Source: Symsagittifera roscoffensis (Eukaryota; Xenacoelomorpha; Acoela; Convolutidae). From it: DNA of 64,000 nucleotides. The DNA lies in NCBI RefSeq assembly GCF_963678635.1, contig NC_087062.1:80633751-80697750 (forward strand), read 5' to 3'. A program made the translations under genes and the position numbers. Positions within the stretch are counted from its first letter, which is position 1. Each line of letters starts with the position of its first letter. The notes beneath the pieces are model-generated. The model was not told where the DNA came from. It worked only from the letters and a program-made list of their open reading frames with translations, and ran no database searches. Shown one piece after another: positions 40,151-51,751 of this stretch.

Positions 40151-43100
40151 GTTTTCCTGTTACAAATGTTAGAGCACTACTAATATTCTAAATCAGGGGC
40201 GGATCTAGGATTTTCTCGAGGGGGGGGGCGGATTTGCAAAAAAAAATCGAAAATTTGACGATCTTTTTTTTAGGTTGAACAAATTGATTTTTCGAGCTCT
40301 CCCAAAGCACTGTTTTGCCCCTATTTTGGCTATTTTCGCAAATTTCGAATATCATTGTTTTAATATCATTCAAAAGGTATTGTTGTCTTGAGCTTAACTT
40401 TGATAAGATATTTCACCTGTAATCATTTTTAGTCAAGTTATGAGGGTTTAAACATTGCCAATTTGGCTAATTTGCGACAATCAACGCGCGATATATTTCG
40501 CGCTATTAACGCGTAATGGAACCTGATCTAAACTGCATATTATTATTGGTTATAAATTAGATATTTTATCCCTATAAAACATTGAAGACTAACCAATTAT
40601 ACTCCATCATCTAACTAACAACCCATTTATTTGTAAGTGCTGAAACTACTTGTAGTTTCAGCACCAGAGCACTCTGAATTTAACTTACAGCTTAGTTGCC
40701 TTTTCCACGAGACCAACTCGTAACAAACCAGTATACTCTAGATCTATTGAGACTAAGAGATATAAGAGTAAGATTAAGATCGGTATTAGACTAAGAAGTT
40801 GGACGAATCTCTCCGGTCGAAAATAGGATAGCAAGACGAGCAGACAGTGTAACTCATCTGAAATTACTCTATGAGTTAGACACTCCGTCACAACTCATCT
40901 GGTGCGACCATAAGTCTGGAATAAGACCTTAAGCAATAGAAAAGTTTTGAACTAACAAAAAATAGATTAGATTTAGACAAAATCACAAAAACGTTACACG
41001 ACAAAAATTTAATTGAAATGTCTCTACGACTCAATAGATCAGAGCCATCATTTCGAACAAAACGAGAACTCCCCGGTATTGGAAAAAGACCTCGGACAAG
41101 AGACGACATACGACTACAACGGAACTTACCCATACGTTTCATGATCGTACGGCAAAAACCAACACAAACATTTATATTTAGAGTTTTTTTTAGCAATGAG
41201 TATAAATTTTCATTTGCAGACATAGTATAGTTGAAGAGAATTCTTCATCGATAATTACAGGCGCTAAACCTTTTATTGTACAATAACGATTGATAAAAAG
41301 ATCTCTAATTGTTTCTTTAAAACTGCAGTAAATTAAAAAGATATCTAAAAAGAATGTTTATTGAAAAATAAAAATAAAAATTAATTAGTAAATACGCAAA
41401 CTATTAGTAATACACAAATCATTTCTTCATCTCAGCTTCATCACCTAAACATAACAAACAAATCATAAACCACTAACATCATCAAAAACTAAACCTTTCT
41501 ATCAATAAAAACTTTTAATTGCTTTAAAAAGGCCTAATCTAATTTTTAATTTTACCTAAATTAAACCCATTTAAACTCAACAGATCATCAAGGCTTTCCT
41601 TGGATCTCCATTTCATTTTTATCCCAAATAAATTTTATATCATTAATTTATATCTTGATCATCAAGGCTTATCCTTGGATCAAATAGAACAATTTTGTTC
41701 TCCCCCACACAATTAGCATAGTGTCTAACGACCTGAAACGTCGATTCACTATCCAACCCTTTCTACGACCCAGGACTAACAGAAATTTTTCAATATCACT
41801 AACCCTTCTAATTAGAATAAACATTGAAGAACTTCGGTTATTCATCCTTCACTTGATCCCCCCCCCCTTACCTCAACCAGGATAATACTTAAACTTAGTA
41901 AGTTTCAAATAGTATCTAACGAACTACTTGTGTTCTAATTATACCTGAACCTTGTGGATCGATTTACAATTCTCCAACCAAGACGCGACTAATTTTTCGA
42001 CCGCGGCACCTAATTTTTCGACTGCCACGACTAATTTTTTGACCATGACGTGACTACTTTTGCGAACGCCGCAACTAATTTTCTGACCGCCGCGACTAAT
42101 TTTTTGACCGCCGCAGCTACTTTTTTGACCATCGCGACTAACTTTGCGACCACCGCGATTAACTTTTTGACCACCGCGACTAGTTTTTCGACCGCCACGA
42201 CTAATTTTTCGACCACTGCGAAAAACTTTTTGACCACCGCAATTATTTTTTTGACCATTGCGACCAAAATACGGTTTTTCCAGAGTTTGTCCGCGTCTTG
42301 AAACACTGTCCAGAGGACGAGTTTTCGGTCGCGTAATTAACATTTCGGCTGCCGATAAAGTAAAAAAAATAGTCGTGGACGTCGACCCGGGAGCTCATGA
42401 TCTTTCTGTAACAGTTATTGGCTGGTCTAGGACAACAAGCTGACAAAATTTTAAGCCAAAGTGACCTCAGGCCCAAATTTAAACAATTATCAGCACCACA
42501 AAACAGTATTATTTCATCTGTAAAAATTTTTTTTTTAAAAATTAGGCAAGTTCAGTCCATAATGAGCGTTTTTCTTGCCAAAGCACCCCTTAGGAAAGGC
42601 TTCCATACTTTACATCAGCCGGATTTAAAAAGAATAATTTATAAACATAAAAAGCGCCTCCAACAAGGTTTTATGTTTTATGTTTCCCACAGATCATTCA
42701 GAAGCTTTTTTATAAAAACGCCAAAAACTGGTTAAGAAAAGTTATGAAATTGAGAAATTCTTCAGGCCAGTCTTCAAATTAATCATATTTCATGGCTTTT
42801 TAAGAATATATTTGGCTTGAAATAATTTATTTTGTGATTCGTTCTGAAGTCACGTCGGCTTGATGTCAAGCATCCATTATTGGTTTTTGCATAAATTTAG
42901 AGCTTTCTAAATTAATGTTTCGAAAGGTCAATCATTGTTGAAATTATTTTTCATTTGTGTATTATGTGCATTTCAACGTCCAGCTGGTGTAACTAACGGA
43001 TGCCATTTGTCAGAGGTACATTCTTAAGGATAACGCTTTTTATGAGCCAAAATTGCCTCCGTTTTTGAAAATTTTCCTTTTCCAGATTTCGCTGCTAAAT

Positions 43101-44736
43101 CTTTTCGGATAGTTTTGCTAGAATCATTCTACATTGCTCTAAATGGCAAAAAAGTTTGCGAGCAGGCGCTTCAAATCGAACAAGCGTTTTAGTGGAGTTT
43201 CGGGTGCTAAGAAAATAATTTTGGTCGATTCAAAATAAAAATTGTAGGTCTGCACCTGCGAAAAATTTGAAAAAAATTCGATACCAAATGCTTATAGGCC
43301 TTTTTCAAAAACATTAAAATACTGCTGATGAGCTTAGCCATTAGGGTACTTCGTTGCTAATTTGGTCGTTTTTTTAAAAACTTTCTGATGATTAGTTCGA
43401 ATGAAGTGAGTAGTTTTTTTACTGCGATCAGGTCCAATATGGTCACAGAGTAGCTTCTCAAGTATAACGTTAAATTCGTGAGTGTTCCCATATTCCTTTA
43501 GTCGAAAAAAAAATGTTCAAAAAAATCAAAAAAATGCAAATCTGAGAGTTTCGAAAAAAACTGGCAATTTTAAGCACTTGAATAACCCCCTATCAGCCAT
43601 ATTGCCCCTTTTCAAAGTCTCCTCAATTGACGTAAGTTATCTCATTCCTTTAAAAATCATAAAGCTACAATTTTTCATAGAAAAGGAACGAAATTGACTA
43701 CGAATTTTTATGTGAATACAAAGCAAAAACTTTCACTGCTTTTATTTTGTAGGATAAATCTCAGTTTGTCAAAAAATCAGGCCACGATTTTTGATGAGTA
43801 TAACGTAAGACTAAAGTTTTTGTTACCAAACACCAATTTTTAAGATTTTCATTTTTTTTGAATGAACTAAGATATATCATCTCATACAATTAGTGCTCTA
43901 TGTGAGTATCTATAAGATTTTTTCCCCTCAACCAATTGGGTTTCTTGAGTAAGAAAAAAACCTTGGTTAAAATGTTTTCCGACAAAACACCAAGTCAATT
44001 AGCAAAATTTGAAAAATAAATAAGGTTTGATTTATGGAAAATTGCTTGTCGCATATTATAAATATATGAAAATATGCTCATCGTAGTTTTTTTACAGTTT
44101 TCTGTAAGCATGGAATAGCACGAAACTTTCAGACAAAATTTTTTGGTCAACCCGGATTATTAGCAATTGTTCTATAGCTCGTATAAATGTCGTTTCACAC
44201 CACCCACTAAAAACATCACTATTTTGAAGAAAATTTGTAACCAAATGTTCACTATTTTTATGAACCTAGTCGGAGCATTCTGTGCTACTTCATTAGCAAC
44301 CGACTATTCTTGTTTAGTTTTCAGCTCGTTAATAGCTCCAAGCTTTGAGTTCTAAGACTCATCCCTGCGATTTTGAGTAGTGAGTTGTATTATTGCGATT
44401 TGTGAGTTGTTGAGATTTTTGGTAACCAGAAGTATTTGATCCTTTGACTTTTGAACTGAGTAATTTATTACCGTGTTGTGGGGTCTCGTAAAAAAATCGA
44501 CAGCTGTTTGTCGGATTTTAAGACGACGCTAAACCCAAACTCTCGATTTGAATCTCTGAGAAAAATAATTTGGTTAAATTCGAACAGCTCATTTTTCAAG
44601 TTTTATTTCTCAATTATCGTCTTAATGTCACGTCGTCTTAATGTCTTGCCGTCTTTTTCATCTATCACCCCCACGTTGTATCAGGGGTGTGGACATCTTT
44701 TTTAGGGAAAGGCCACACTTACCCCCTTTGACAACT
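40151..44736. repeat. Tandem unit U3, about 4.59 kb
   Basis: Near-identical to U2, with a longer 21 bp block (about 41.98-42.34 kb) and a deletion of roughly 450 bp in the spacer, where 'aaatcataaagctacaattt' at about 43675 joins sequence equivalent to 38.66 and 39.09 kb. Empty site for element 1 at about 44024. Confidence 0.85.
40194..40224 (+). repeat. hAT-like terminus at the start of U3
   Basis: CAGGGGCGGATCTAGGATTT plus 'tctcgaggggg' matches, in reverse complement, the right end of the 55585-57281 element at 30 of 31 positions. Degraded equivalents open U1 (18994) and U2 (35286). No partner end was found in the units. Confidence 0.7.
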
Positions 44737-44862
44737 GTTTTCCTGTTACAAAAATTAGAGCACTACTAATATTTTAAGTTATCTTTTTTGTCGGTCTGTT
44801 TAATATGGTTTACTTGATTGTCATGTGATTGTTGACTGTTTTTGTTCCGACTTTTGTAAGGA

Positions 44863-45203
44863 TGTCATGAGGCCACATTCGGTACCTCATTCTATTCTAT
44901 TTACTTATGTATGTCTTATTTAACTATGTCATAATTATCAACTTATAGTGCAGTAAATTGATTCAAGGACAAATCCCACCAGCCAAATCGTTTGTCACTT
45001 GAGAACCTGAAGCGCTCGGTTGCGAAAGCCTTATGTGTGAAATCTAGTCGAAAAAACAAATTCGTGTTAACAAAACAATACATTCAATCTGGAATCGTTA
45101 TTCATATATACATTATTCTATTCTACCTATTTTTATATCATATTTAATTCAATATTCGATTTTTACAATCCTGTTTTTCCTACTCCAACTGAGGGAAATC
45201 TCA
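44863..45203 (+). repeat. 5' LTR of element 2
   Basis: 341 bp, TGTCATGAGG to GAAATCTCA. The 3' copy (about 51418-51746) lacks or has replaced the first 15 or so bases. Confidence 0.85.
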
Positions 45204-46300
45204 TGGCACAGCCAGCAGTTCCTGTGAATGAAGACAGGACTGACCTACTCGGAATACCACCCTTTTGGGCGAAAACATCGGTTAACCCACCTTTTGTTTG
45301 GGAGACTTGGGTGGGACAGTTTTTTTGGCCAATAGTCTAAAAGGCAATATTTCACCGGGGATATACTAGTTGCCCCAGTAGGGTTAGTGGATGAACCTTA
45401 CCCGAAGCCTGAAGCACCGGGGACTGATGAAAGTGCAGCAGATGTAACCAATAGGAACCTCCGAGTTGCAGCAGATAATAGAAGAATCGATGATAACAAT
45501 CAAGATAGGAGGAGGAAAAGGACCTCGCATTGGACATAACTGGTGTTACAATGATTCAGAGGCGCGTTTGAAATCGCGACTTTTCTCCGCACTGAGAAAT
45601 GAGGGAAAAACGATTTTTGGATTCTTACCCTCACCTGGACCTCAATACTAGCTTTCATTGATTTTCACAAGTGCTGCGAAGATCTTTTCAAGGCAGAGCG
45701 GGACTACACAGTCGAAAGCATTAAGTTGTATAATACAATTTTCATGCAGGATAGTGACTCATCCTCATCATTTTATGCCCGACTTAGCGCTCAAACTGCG
45801 CTGTGTAATTGGCCGCTCGATCAGGAAAGAGCGACGTTGAAAGACTTGTTCATTGGCCGCATTTGCGATGTGGAGGTTCAGAGGGAATTAATCAGAGCAA
45901 AGGCTAATCTTGATGATACTCTACAACTGGAATTGGAGAATGAGCAAGGGGCTAAAACATCAGAACACTTTCAGAAATTGCTCCCGCATAACAACGCTAC
46001 TTCCAAAACTACCAACTCTATTCGAGTCAAGCAGGAACCAACTTCGTCGGTATAACAATTCAAGAATCAAGGAAATAGCAGCCGGGGAGGAGGTGTAAAC
46101 CGTCCTAACCAACGACAAAATCAAACTAAACCATGTTATTTTTGCGGTAACCCGTTTTCCCTTGAACATCGCAGGTCGTGTCCGGCCAGAGAAGCTACTT
46201 GCAATGCTTGCAAAAAGAAGGGTCTTTTTGCTAAGGTGTGTAACACTACAAAACGACGCTTTAACATGGTACAAAATGAAGAGATGTCTTCAGATCAATA
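45203..46300 (+). pseudogene. gag: Gag of element 2, broken
   Basis: The frame opens MAQPAVPVNEDRTD with AUG at 45203-45205, reads 'PPFWAKTSVNPPFVWETWVGQ' and stops at about 45340. Gag-like sequence resumes in other frames: 45726-46055 contains FYARLSAQTALCNWPLDQ and 'LKDLFIGRICDVEVQRELI', a capsid-type motif. Two zinc knuckles follow near 46130-46250: CYFCGNPFSLEHRRSC, then CNACKKKGLFAKVC, in which the usual His is Phe. Two tandem knuckles with CPA between them are typical of mag-like elements. Multiple frameshifts prevent expression. Confidence 0.75.
45204..45221 (+). other. Primer-binding site of element 2
   Basis: TGGCACAGCCAGCAGTTC directly follows the LTR; its first TG is also part of the gag AUG. 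tRNA not identified. Confidence 0.6.
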
Positions 46301-46349
46301 GTGCAATTAAATTGACGTAAATGGTGACAGCGAGCCGGAATGTGGGGTC

Positions 46350-48191
46350 ATGGCAATAGACGTTGTGCAGATTAACAATTTAGAACTGAAGGGAGCGGGA
46401 GGACAACCAAGGAGCCTCAGCGTTCAGTTACGTTCTGGTAACTCCTTGTTCTATGCTACGGTGGACACTGGCAGTCCCGTGTCTTTCTTAAACAAGAAAA
46501 CGGCGGAAATACTCGTGAAGCGGATTCTCAACGTTAAATTTAAGGACGTCGCGAGACACCCATTAGACGTTACTTATGTTGATTATAACAAGAAACCAAA
46601 TAAACTGTTCGGATCACTAGAAATCCCTATTACGTCGAAGGGTTGGAAAATTGAAAATGCGTGTTTCTTGGTTTCCGAAAACCGTACTCGGAATTTACTC
46701 GGGTTGAACTTTCATGAGAAATTGGGAATTGAAATGGTGCAACGCAGACCGGCAGAAGTTAGCTTGGCGGTAGAAGAGCAGGAATTGGATCCGACCTCAC
46801 AGTTCTGGAGAAATCATTTTGTCAAAAGGTACCCTAATGTGTTCAGCAGGCTGGGGAGGTCGAAAAATTATAAAGTATTCACGAATTTTAAAGACCCTTT
46901 GGTGCCTAGACAAGTTAAAGGCCGAAAAGTCTCTATACATTTACAAGATCGAGTCACGGCTGAGATTAAAAAGTTAATCAAAGACAAGCAAATTGAAAAA
47001 TTAGAAAAGTGTACCACGTATCATTTCATCGCGCCCGTAGTCCTAACAGCAAAGAAGGATGGGTCTATAAAACTCGCGCTCAATGCTAAACCCATGATTG
47101 CCCATATCTGGCAAAATAAATATCAAATGCCTAATATGCATGAATTGATTAACTCGGCGGCTCAAATCATCACTAGAGACACACCTGGGGAAATGTGGTT
47201 TACTTCTCTTGACCTTAAATACGCCTTTAGTCAATTACCCTTATCGGAGCTAACCAGTAGTCATTGTAACTTTAGTATTTTGTGTGGAGAGGCAACAGGC
47301 ACCTATCGATTCAAGACTGGTTTCTACGGACTGACGTATATGCCAACGGAATTCCAGAAAGCGATGGACTGTACTTTACAAGGATTGGAAGGTGTCATAT
47401 GTCACCTTGATGATATACTGATTGTCACTAAAGGAAGAGTTGAGGATCATAATGTACTGGTCGAAAGAGTCATGAAACGATTGATTGAAGAAGGATGGGC
47501 GTTGAAACTTAGTAAATGTGAGTTCTCAGTTAACAAGTTAGTCTGGTTAAGGTACGAAATCGATGAAAACGGTTACGCTCCGAAATTCTCGAAAAAAGAG
47601 GTCATCAAATCCCTGTTGCCACCAAAAACCCTTAAGCAGTTAAGATCGTTTATGGGGACCCTCAATCACCTTCAACGTTTCATTCCGGATTTGCACAAAC
47701 ATACAGTTGCATTCAGAGCTTCGTTAAAAGCGGAGAATAAGAAATCCTTTTTGTGGGGGGAAGAGCAAGACATTGCGTTTCAGAAAAATTTGAACCTCAT
47801 CGCAAACATCCCTAATTTGTTTCACTATGATGCTTCGAAAGCTTTGCGAGTTAAATGTGATGCAAGTCACAGCGAGCTGGGGGCTTGCTTGGAACAAGAA
47901 GTAGAACCAACTGTTTGGGCCCCGATTGCGTTTGCCTCTAGGTTTCTAAACTCCGCGGAAATCAAGTATAGTACCAATGAGTTAGAGCTTCTGGCCATTG
48001 TATGGGCGTGTGAACATTTTCGTACATACTTACTTGGTCAGCGCTTTGTTGTTCTAACCGATCATAAGATCATTATTTCCGCCCTCAACGAATTGTATGG
48101 CAAGAAATTTTATCAGTCACGATCCAACGTTGAGCGGACCGTCTTATTCCGTTCGATTACCAAATCGAACATATACCCGGTTCCTCCCTAG
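46350..48191 (+). CDS. pol: Pol of element 2: protease, reverse transcriptase, RNase H
   Basis: A 613-codon frame. The aspartic protease has VDTGSPVSFL (Asp 39). RT motifs follow: APVVLTAKKDGSIKL, SLDLKYAFSQL (Asp 288), YRFKTGFYGLTYMPTEFQ, and HLDD at 352-355, with His where Tyr or Phe is usual. Asp 354 and 355 are intact. Then 'LRSFMGTLNHLQRFIPDL' and an RNase H with DASHSELG (Asp 504), STNELELLAIVWA and VLTDHK. Near 48110-48190 the frame shifts; the ancestral continuation LGIVDYMSRYPTFEAP is in another frame. The pattern LNAK...NKYQMPN is typical of mag-like Gypsy RTs. Flanked by broken gag and integrase. Confidence 0.88.
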   Translation: MAIDVVQINNLELKGAGGQPRSLSVQLRSGNSLFYATVDTGSPVSFLNKKTAEILVKRILNVKFKDVARHPLDVTYVDYNKKPNKLFGSLEIPITSKGWKIENACFLVSENRTRNLLGLNFHEKLGIEMVQRRPAEVSLAVEEQELDPTSQFWRNHFVKRYPNVFSRLGRSKNYKVFTNFKDPLVPRQVKGRKVSIHLQDRVTAEIKKLIKDKQIEKLEKCTTYHFIAPVVLTAKKDGSIKLALNAKPMIAHIWQNKYQMPNMHELINSAAQIITRDTPGEMWFTSLDLKYAFSQLPLSELTSSHCNFSILCGEATGTYRFKTGFYGLTYMPTEFQKAMDCTLQGLEGVICHLDDILIVTKGRVEDHNVLVERVMKRLIEEGWALKLSKCEFSVNKLVWLRYEIDENGYAPKFSKKEVIKSLLPPKTLKQLRSFMGTLNHLQRFIPDLHKHTVAFRASLKAENKKSFLWGEEQDIAFQKNLNLIANIPNLFHYDASKALRVKCDASHSELGACLEQEVEPTVWAPIAFASRFLNSAEIKYSTNELELLAIVWACEHFRTYLLGQRFVVLTDHKIIISALNELYGKKFYQSRSNVERTVLFRSITKSNIYPVPP

Positions 48192-48989
48192 GTATTGTAG
48201 ACTATATGTCCAGATACCCGACTTTTGAAGCACCTTTACCGTCATCGCATGATGAATTATTTGTCATTAAATCTATTCAAGCTTTTCACAATACTTTAAA
48301 TTCGATTAGTAATCAATCCAGACCTCAAATAGTGCCGGTGGGGTGAATTTCAAGTTGTAACCAATTTCAACCAGTCAAATCGTTTGATAAAACTGGAGGC
48401 AACATTAGCTACCTCATAACCAAAACGGCGGACCAATCACCAGTTGATTCATCTAGCCATAGAATTTTGGCGAACAGTTTAGTTCGTCGTCTCTAGAGGG
48501 CGTCGCGAGTAATACTCAACCTGTTAACCAATCCCAAAAAGATATGCTAATTTATCGTCATAATTCCTCGCCAATAGAGGGCGTTAATTCATGCTCTCAG
48601 TCAACCAGCCAATCATATGCTAGTATGCAAAATCGTGAGTACATATCATCGTCGCGAGGTCGACTTTTCATGCTCTGTTAGTTTCGACCAATCACAGCTC
48701 AGTATGCAAATGAGATACGCTAAACCGGAAGTTTTTGATCAGACTCATTGTCTCCGACCTTACATCTCAGAATTCAGTCACGATATGGATACTTCAATTA
48801 ATCTTGCCAAAAACTCTACTCTCAACTCTACTCTAAATAACTCTAATACTTCTACTAATACTTTTGACTTCGCAAACAACACGATCGAACAAACAAATCT
48901 CCTCAATTTTGTTTTAAAATATTTCTACCAGTTCTCCTAATTTTCGTACCTCAAGTCAACAAAGACCCGGACGCTCTACAGTTCGCCCT
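48192..48989 (+). pseudogene. Ser/Asn/Gln-rich repeated insert between RNase H and integrase
   Basis: After DYMSRYPTF the sequence has a stretch (about 48470-48940) with three diverged units of roughly 80 bp. In translation they give related peptides such as IEGVNSCSQSTSQSYASMQN and VSFDQSQLSMQM, spread over two frames, then the Asn/Thr-rich INLAKNSTLNSTLNNSNTST. At DNA level the units carry CCAATC and ATGC(A/T)AAT-like strings and two AGAGGGCG sites. No known domain. I read it as a decayed low-complexity spacer of Pol. Confidence 0.5.
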
Positions 48990-49990
48990 TTGGATCGCCC
49001 GAGCCGTATTGATCAGATACGTACCCGAAACCTTGCCAGATTGAGACATTCACGAGAACGTTTTGTGGTTACTCGAGGACAGACTACACAAAAGGCCCTT
49101 ACTCAGTTCCTCGACAAGTGCCGTAGGCAGAGGCAAACGAGACAGGCCAGACAGGGGGAGATACTCAGAATGGGGTTAATGCCATCAATAACCATAAATC
49201 GCTGGTCACTCATGATAAAAAGAAAGTGGTCGGGTTGCCAGGATTGTTCGATGTGGATCTGCTGGGAGAAATGACAGGAGAAGACCCGTTCCTCGGACCG
49301 ATGAGGACTGCGATCATTAATAAGGATGGGCAATACTCCAAAAAACTGTGGGCGTACATGGCCCAATTCTGGAAGAAGGCGGCGGTGGTGAACAATTGTG
49401 TCCTGATAGATAACAAATTGGCCATACCCGAACAATTACGAAGTGCTGTTTTGATTCGACCTCATCGCTCGCATCCAGGCCAGGCGGCCAAGATGGACGC
49501 TTCGGAATTTATATGGTGGCCATTTCTCAATCGTCAGATTGTTAACGTCTGCGAAAAAATGCCCGGAGTGTACTCTATTTGGTAAGAACATCAAAACTTC
49601 AGCGATTTATAACTCAGCTAAGCCGTTACCACCGTCTTCAGCTCCGAACCAAGAATTGCAACTTGATTTTTCGGGTCCGTTAATAGATGATAAGAAGGGG
49701 AAAATCAACATTTTAGTCGCAATAGATCGTTTTTCTAAGTTCCTTTTGGTGATATTAACTAAGACAACCAGTGCGAAAAAAAAATCTAATTTTTACGATC
49801 GTATATTCGTAATCATGGTATACTGGAAAGCATTAGGACAGATCACGGATCTGGGTTCAACTCTGAGGTTGTTAAAGAATTTTGCAAAAGTAGAGGCATA
49901 AAACATATCCTCACAGCGGTGGGCGATCATCGGAATTGTGGGCTGGTAGAGAGGTCGATCCAGACCATTAAACGGAAGTTAGGAACATAA
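48990..49990 (+). pseudogene. pol: Integrase of element 2, broken
   Basis: Spread over frames at 48990-49274, 49226-49585, 49539-49901 and beyond. The HHCC zinc finger is visible as HRSHPGQAAKMDASEFIWWP plus CPEC (about 49564-49578) across a frameshift. The catalytic core starts LQLDFSGPL (first Asp, about 49660) with 'ILVAIDRFSKFLLV'. The second Asp lies in DHGSGFNSEVVKEF (about 49840) and Glu in CGLVERSIQTIKRKL (about 49940). A stop follows at 49988. The motif order is normal; at least two frameshifts and one nonsense codon inactivate it. Confidence 0.78.
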
Positions 49991-51244
49991 AAATTAGATC
50001 CTAGTTTTAAAAACCTGACGTCGACTTTACAACAAATCATTGACGATATTCGGAAAACTAAATATTCTACGTTAAAATTATCTCCTTTTGAGCTACATTT
50101 TGGGAGGAAGCCTAACACTGAGTTTTCGTTAGCGCGTGATAATGTTGTTCATTCTCCTACTTCAGCGCAAGGACTGGAGAGAAACCTCCTAACTCCGGAG
50201 CAGCAATCAAGCCAAGATCACAGCCGCGATAGGGCTAAAGTTGTACCCAGAGGAGCGTCACACAGTCCGGAAATCCCTTGTAAATTCAAGCCACTCTTTG
50301 GTGTGAGCGAGCGTATAGCGGATAGTCAACCTTACAAGGCCTTGGAGAACCTCGCGAAGGCGGCTAACACCTGGAAGCAGTGGAAACGGAATGTGCCTCC
50401 ACAACAAGGACAAGAACTTCTCCGCGAATTGGCGGCTCGTAATAGTGACCTCGCAAACTCGCTGAAATCGGGGATCACAAAGGGAACTCTACGTTTTTAC
50501 GACAACGTTCGCGATACTTCAGCACCAGCACTCTCCCATTCCCAGCGAATGAATGTGTCGTCCTCTTCGAGGCCCAAAAGACTCTCAAAAACACGTAAAT
50601 TAGAAAAATTAGTTTTACAAGATCCTCTAAGAGTCAAAATCTTTTGGAAAGTTCTTGATCGAAAATCGGGAAAGCCTTTGTTCAAACTAGCAAAAATCAA
50701 GATTACTCGTGTTACGGTCCATACTTACGTTACTGACAAAGGGAAAGTCTATCGGAAAAATCACTTAAGCCTAAGACATAATTTTTACCACCTTAAGTTT
50801 TCAGCTACGCCTGGCACAGTGGGAGAACGGCTACAGCAACGAATTGCTCCTCGGCCTCAATCTCAACCTTCTACTTCTCCAGCTACGAAGCACATAAATG
50901 AACCTTCGAAGGGCAAGGTGATTGACCTAACAGCAGAGTCATCAAGCGAGGACTCCTTAATCACCGGACCCCAGCTTGAGTTGGTGGAGGCACCTGTTAC
51001 AACGCCTCAAGGATTGGCCCCCGCGGTCGTTACATCGAAAGCTTCGGTTGATCATCCTCTGACAAACCCCGCCTCAACATCTTCCACAGGGGCTCAAGCA
51101 ACGCCTCAGGATCCGCCCATCACACTTCAGCCAGATTTCCGGCACCGTTCCTCAGGCTGCAGATTAGGACCCTGCGGCTACTGGCCATACGGATGTTGGC
51201 GATCCCACCTCCCAATCTACGAGCGATTCCAAAAGATCTTCTAA
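49991..51244 (+). pseudogene. pol: Integrase C-terminal region and tail of element 2
   Basis: Open from 49991 through 51244 in one frame; the longest AUG-started part is 50303-51244 (313 codons, probably not a real start). It continues the integrase with 'IIDDIRKTKYSTLKLSPFEL' and 'FGRKPNTEFSL', the end of the core. A basic region follows (SRPKRLSKTRKLEKLVL, KIFWKVLDRKSGKPLFKLAK), then a Ser/Thr/Pro-rich linker. After 51244 the expected ending 'KKPARFYGDPFRHSAKSV' is visible in another frame (51256-51300). It would follow the catalytic core in Pol and help target binding. Confidence 0.65.
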
Positions 51245-51417
51245 TCGGTCTAAGAAACCGGCAAGGTTTTATGGCGATCCTTTTCGCCATTCGGCCAAGA
51301 GTGTAACCGAATCCGACTCTGCGGAGTCTTCGTCACAACGACCAGTCCCAGAACAGACGATTACTACGCCTTTCACCCCGATTGTTCGAAAAGGTACCTC
51401 ATTGTTCGGAACCCCGA

Positions 51418-51746
51418 TTGTTCGGTACCTCATTCTATTCTATTTACTTATGTATGTCTTATTTAACTATATCTTAATTATCTACTTATAGTGCAGTAAA
51501 TTGATTCAAGGACAAGTCTCACCAGCCAAATCGTTTGTCACTTGAGAAACTGAAGCGGTCAGTTGCGAAAGCCTTATGTGTGAAATCTAGTCGATAAAAA
51601 CATTCGTGTTAATCAAAACAATACATTCAATCTGGAATCGTTATTCATATACACATTATTCTATTCTACCTATTTATATTTCATATTTAATTCAATATTC
51701 GATTTTTACAATACTGTTTTCCCTACTCCAACTGAGGGAAATCTCA
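51418..51746 (+). repeat. 3' LTR of element 2
   Basis: Begins near 'tgttcggtacctcattc' and ends GAAATCTCA, followed by AAGGA. The exact start is ambiguous because 'aggtacctcattgttcgg' occurs again just upstream. Confidence 0.8.
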
Positions 51747-51751
51747 AAGGA

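Larger units (their letters stand above)
44863..51746 (+). mobile_element. Element 2: decayed Ty3/Gypsy LTR retrotransposon, 6.9 kb
   Basis: A 5' LTR (44863-45203) and a related 3' LTR ending at 51746 flank gag, pol and a long C-terminal tail. The 5 bp AAGGA is duplicated on both sides (44858-44862 and 51747-51751). The empty site 'gtaaggaaagtaacggac' exists in a paralogous repeat at about 53728. By eye the LTRs differ at about 16 of 320 aligned positions, so it is older than element 1. Gag zinc knuckles and RT features (LNAKPMI, HLDD) resemble mag-type Gypsy elements. Several stops and frameshifts make it inactive, but protease-RT-RNase H is a single 613-codon frame. Confidence 0.9.

Noticed and set aside
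40194-40224. Complete hAT element at the start of each U unit
   Set aside because: Only one terminus could be found; no inverted partner or 8 bp duplication was seen within the units.
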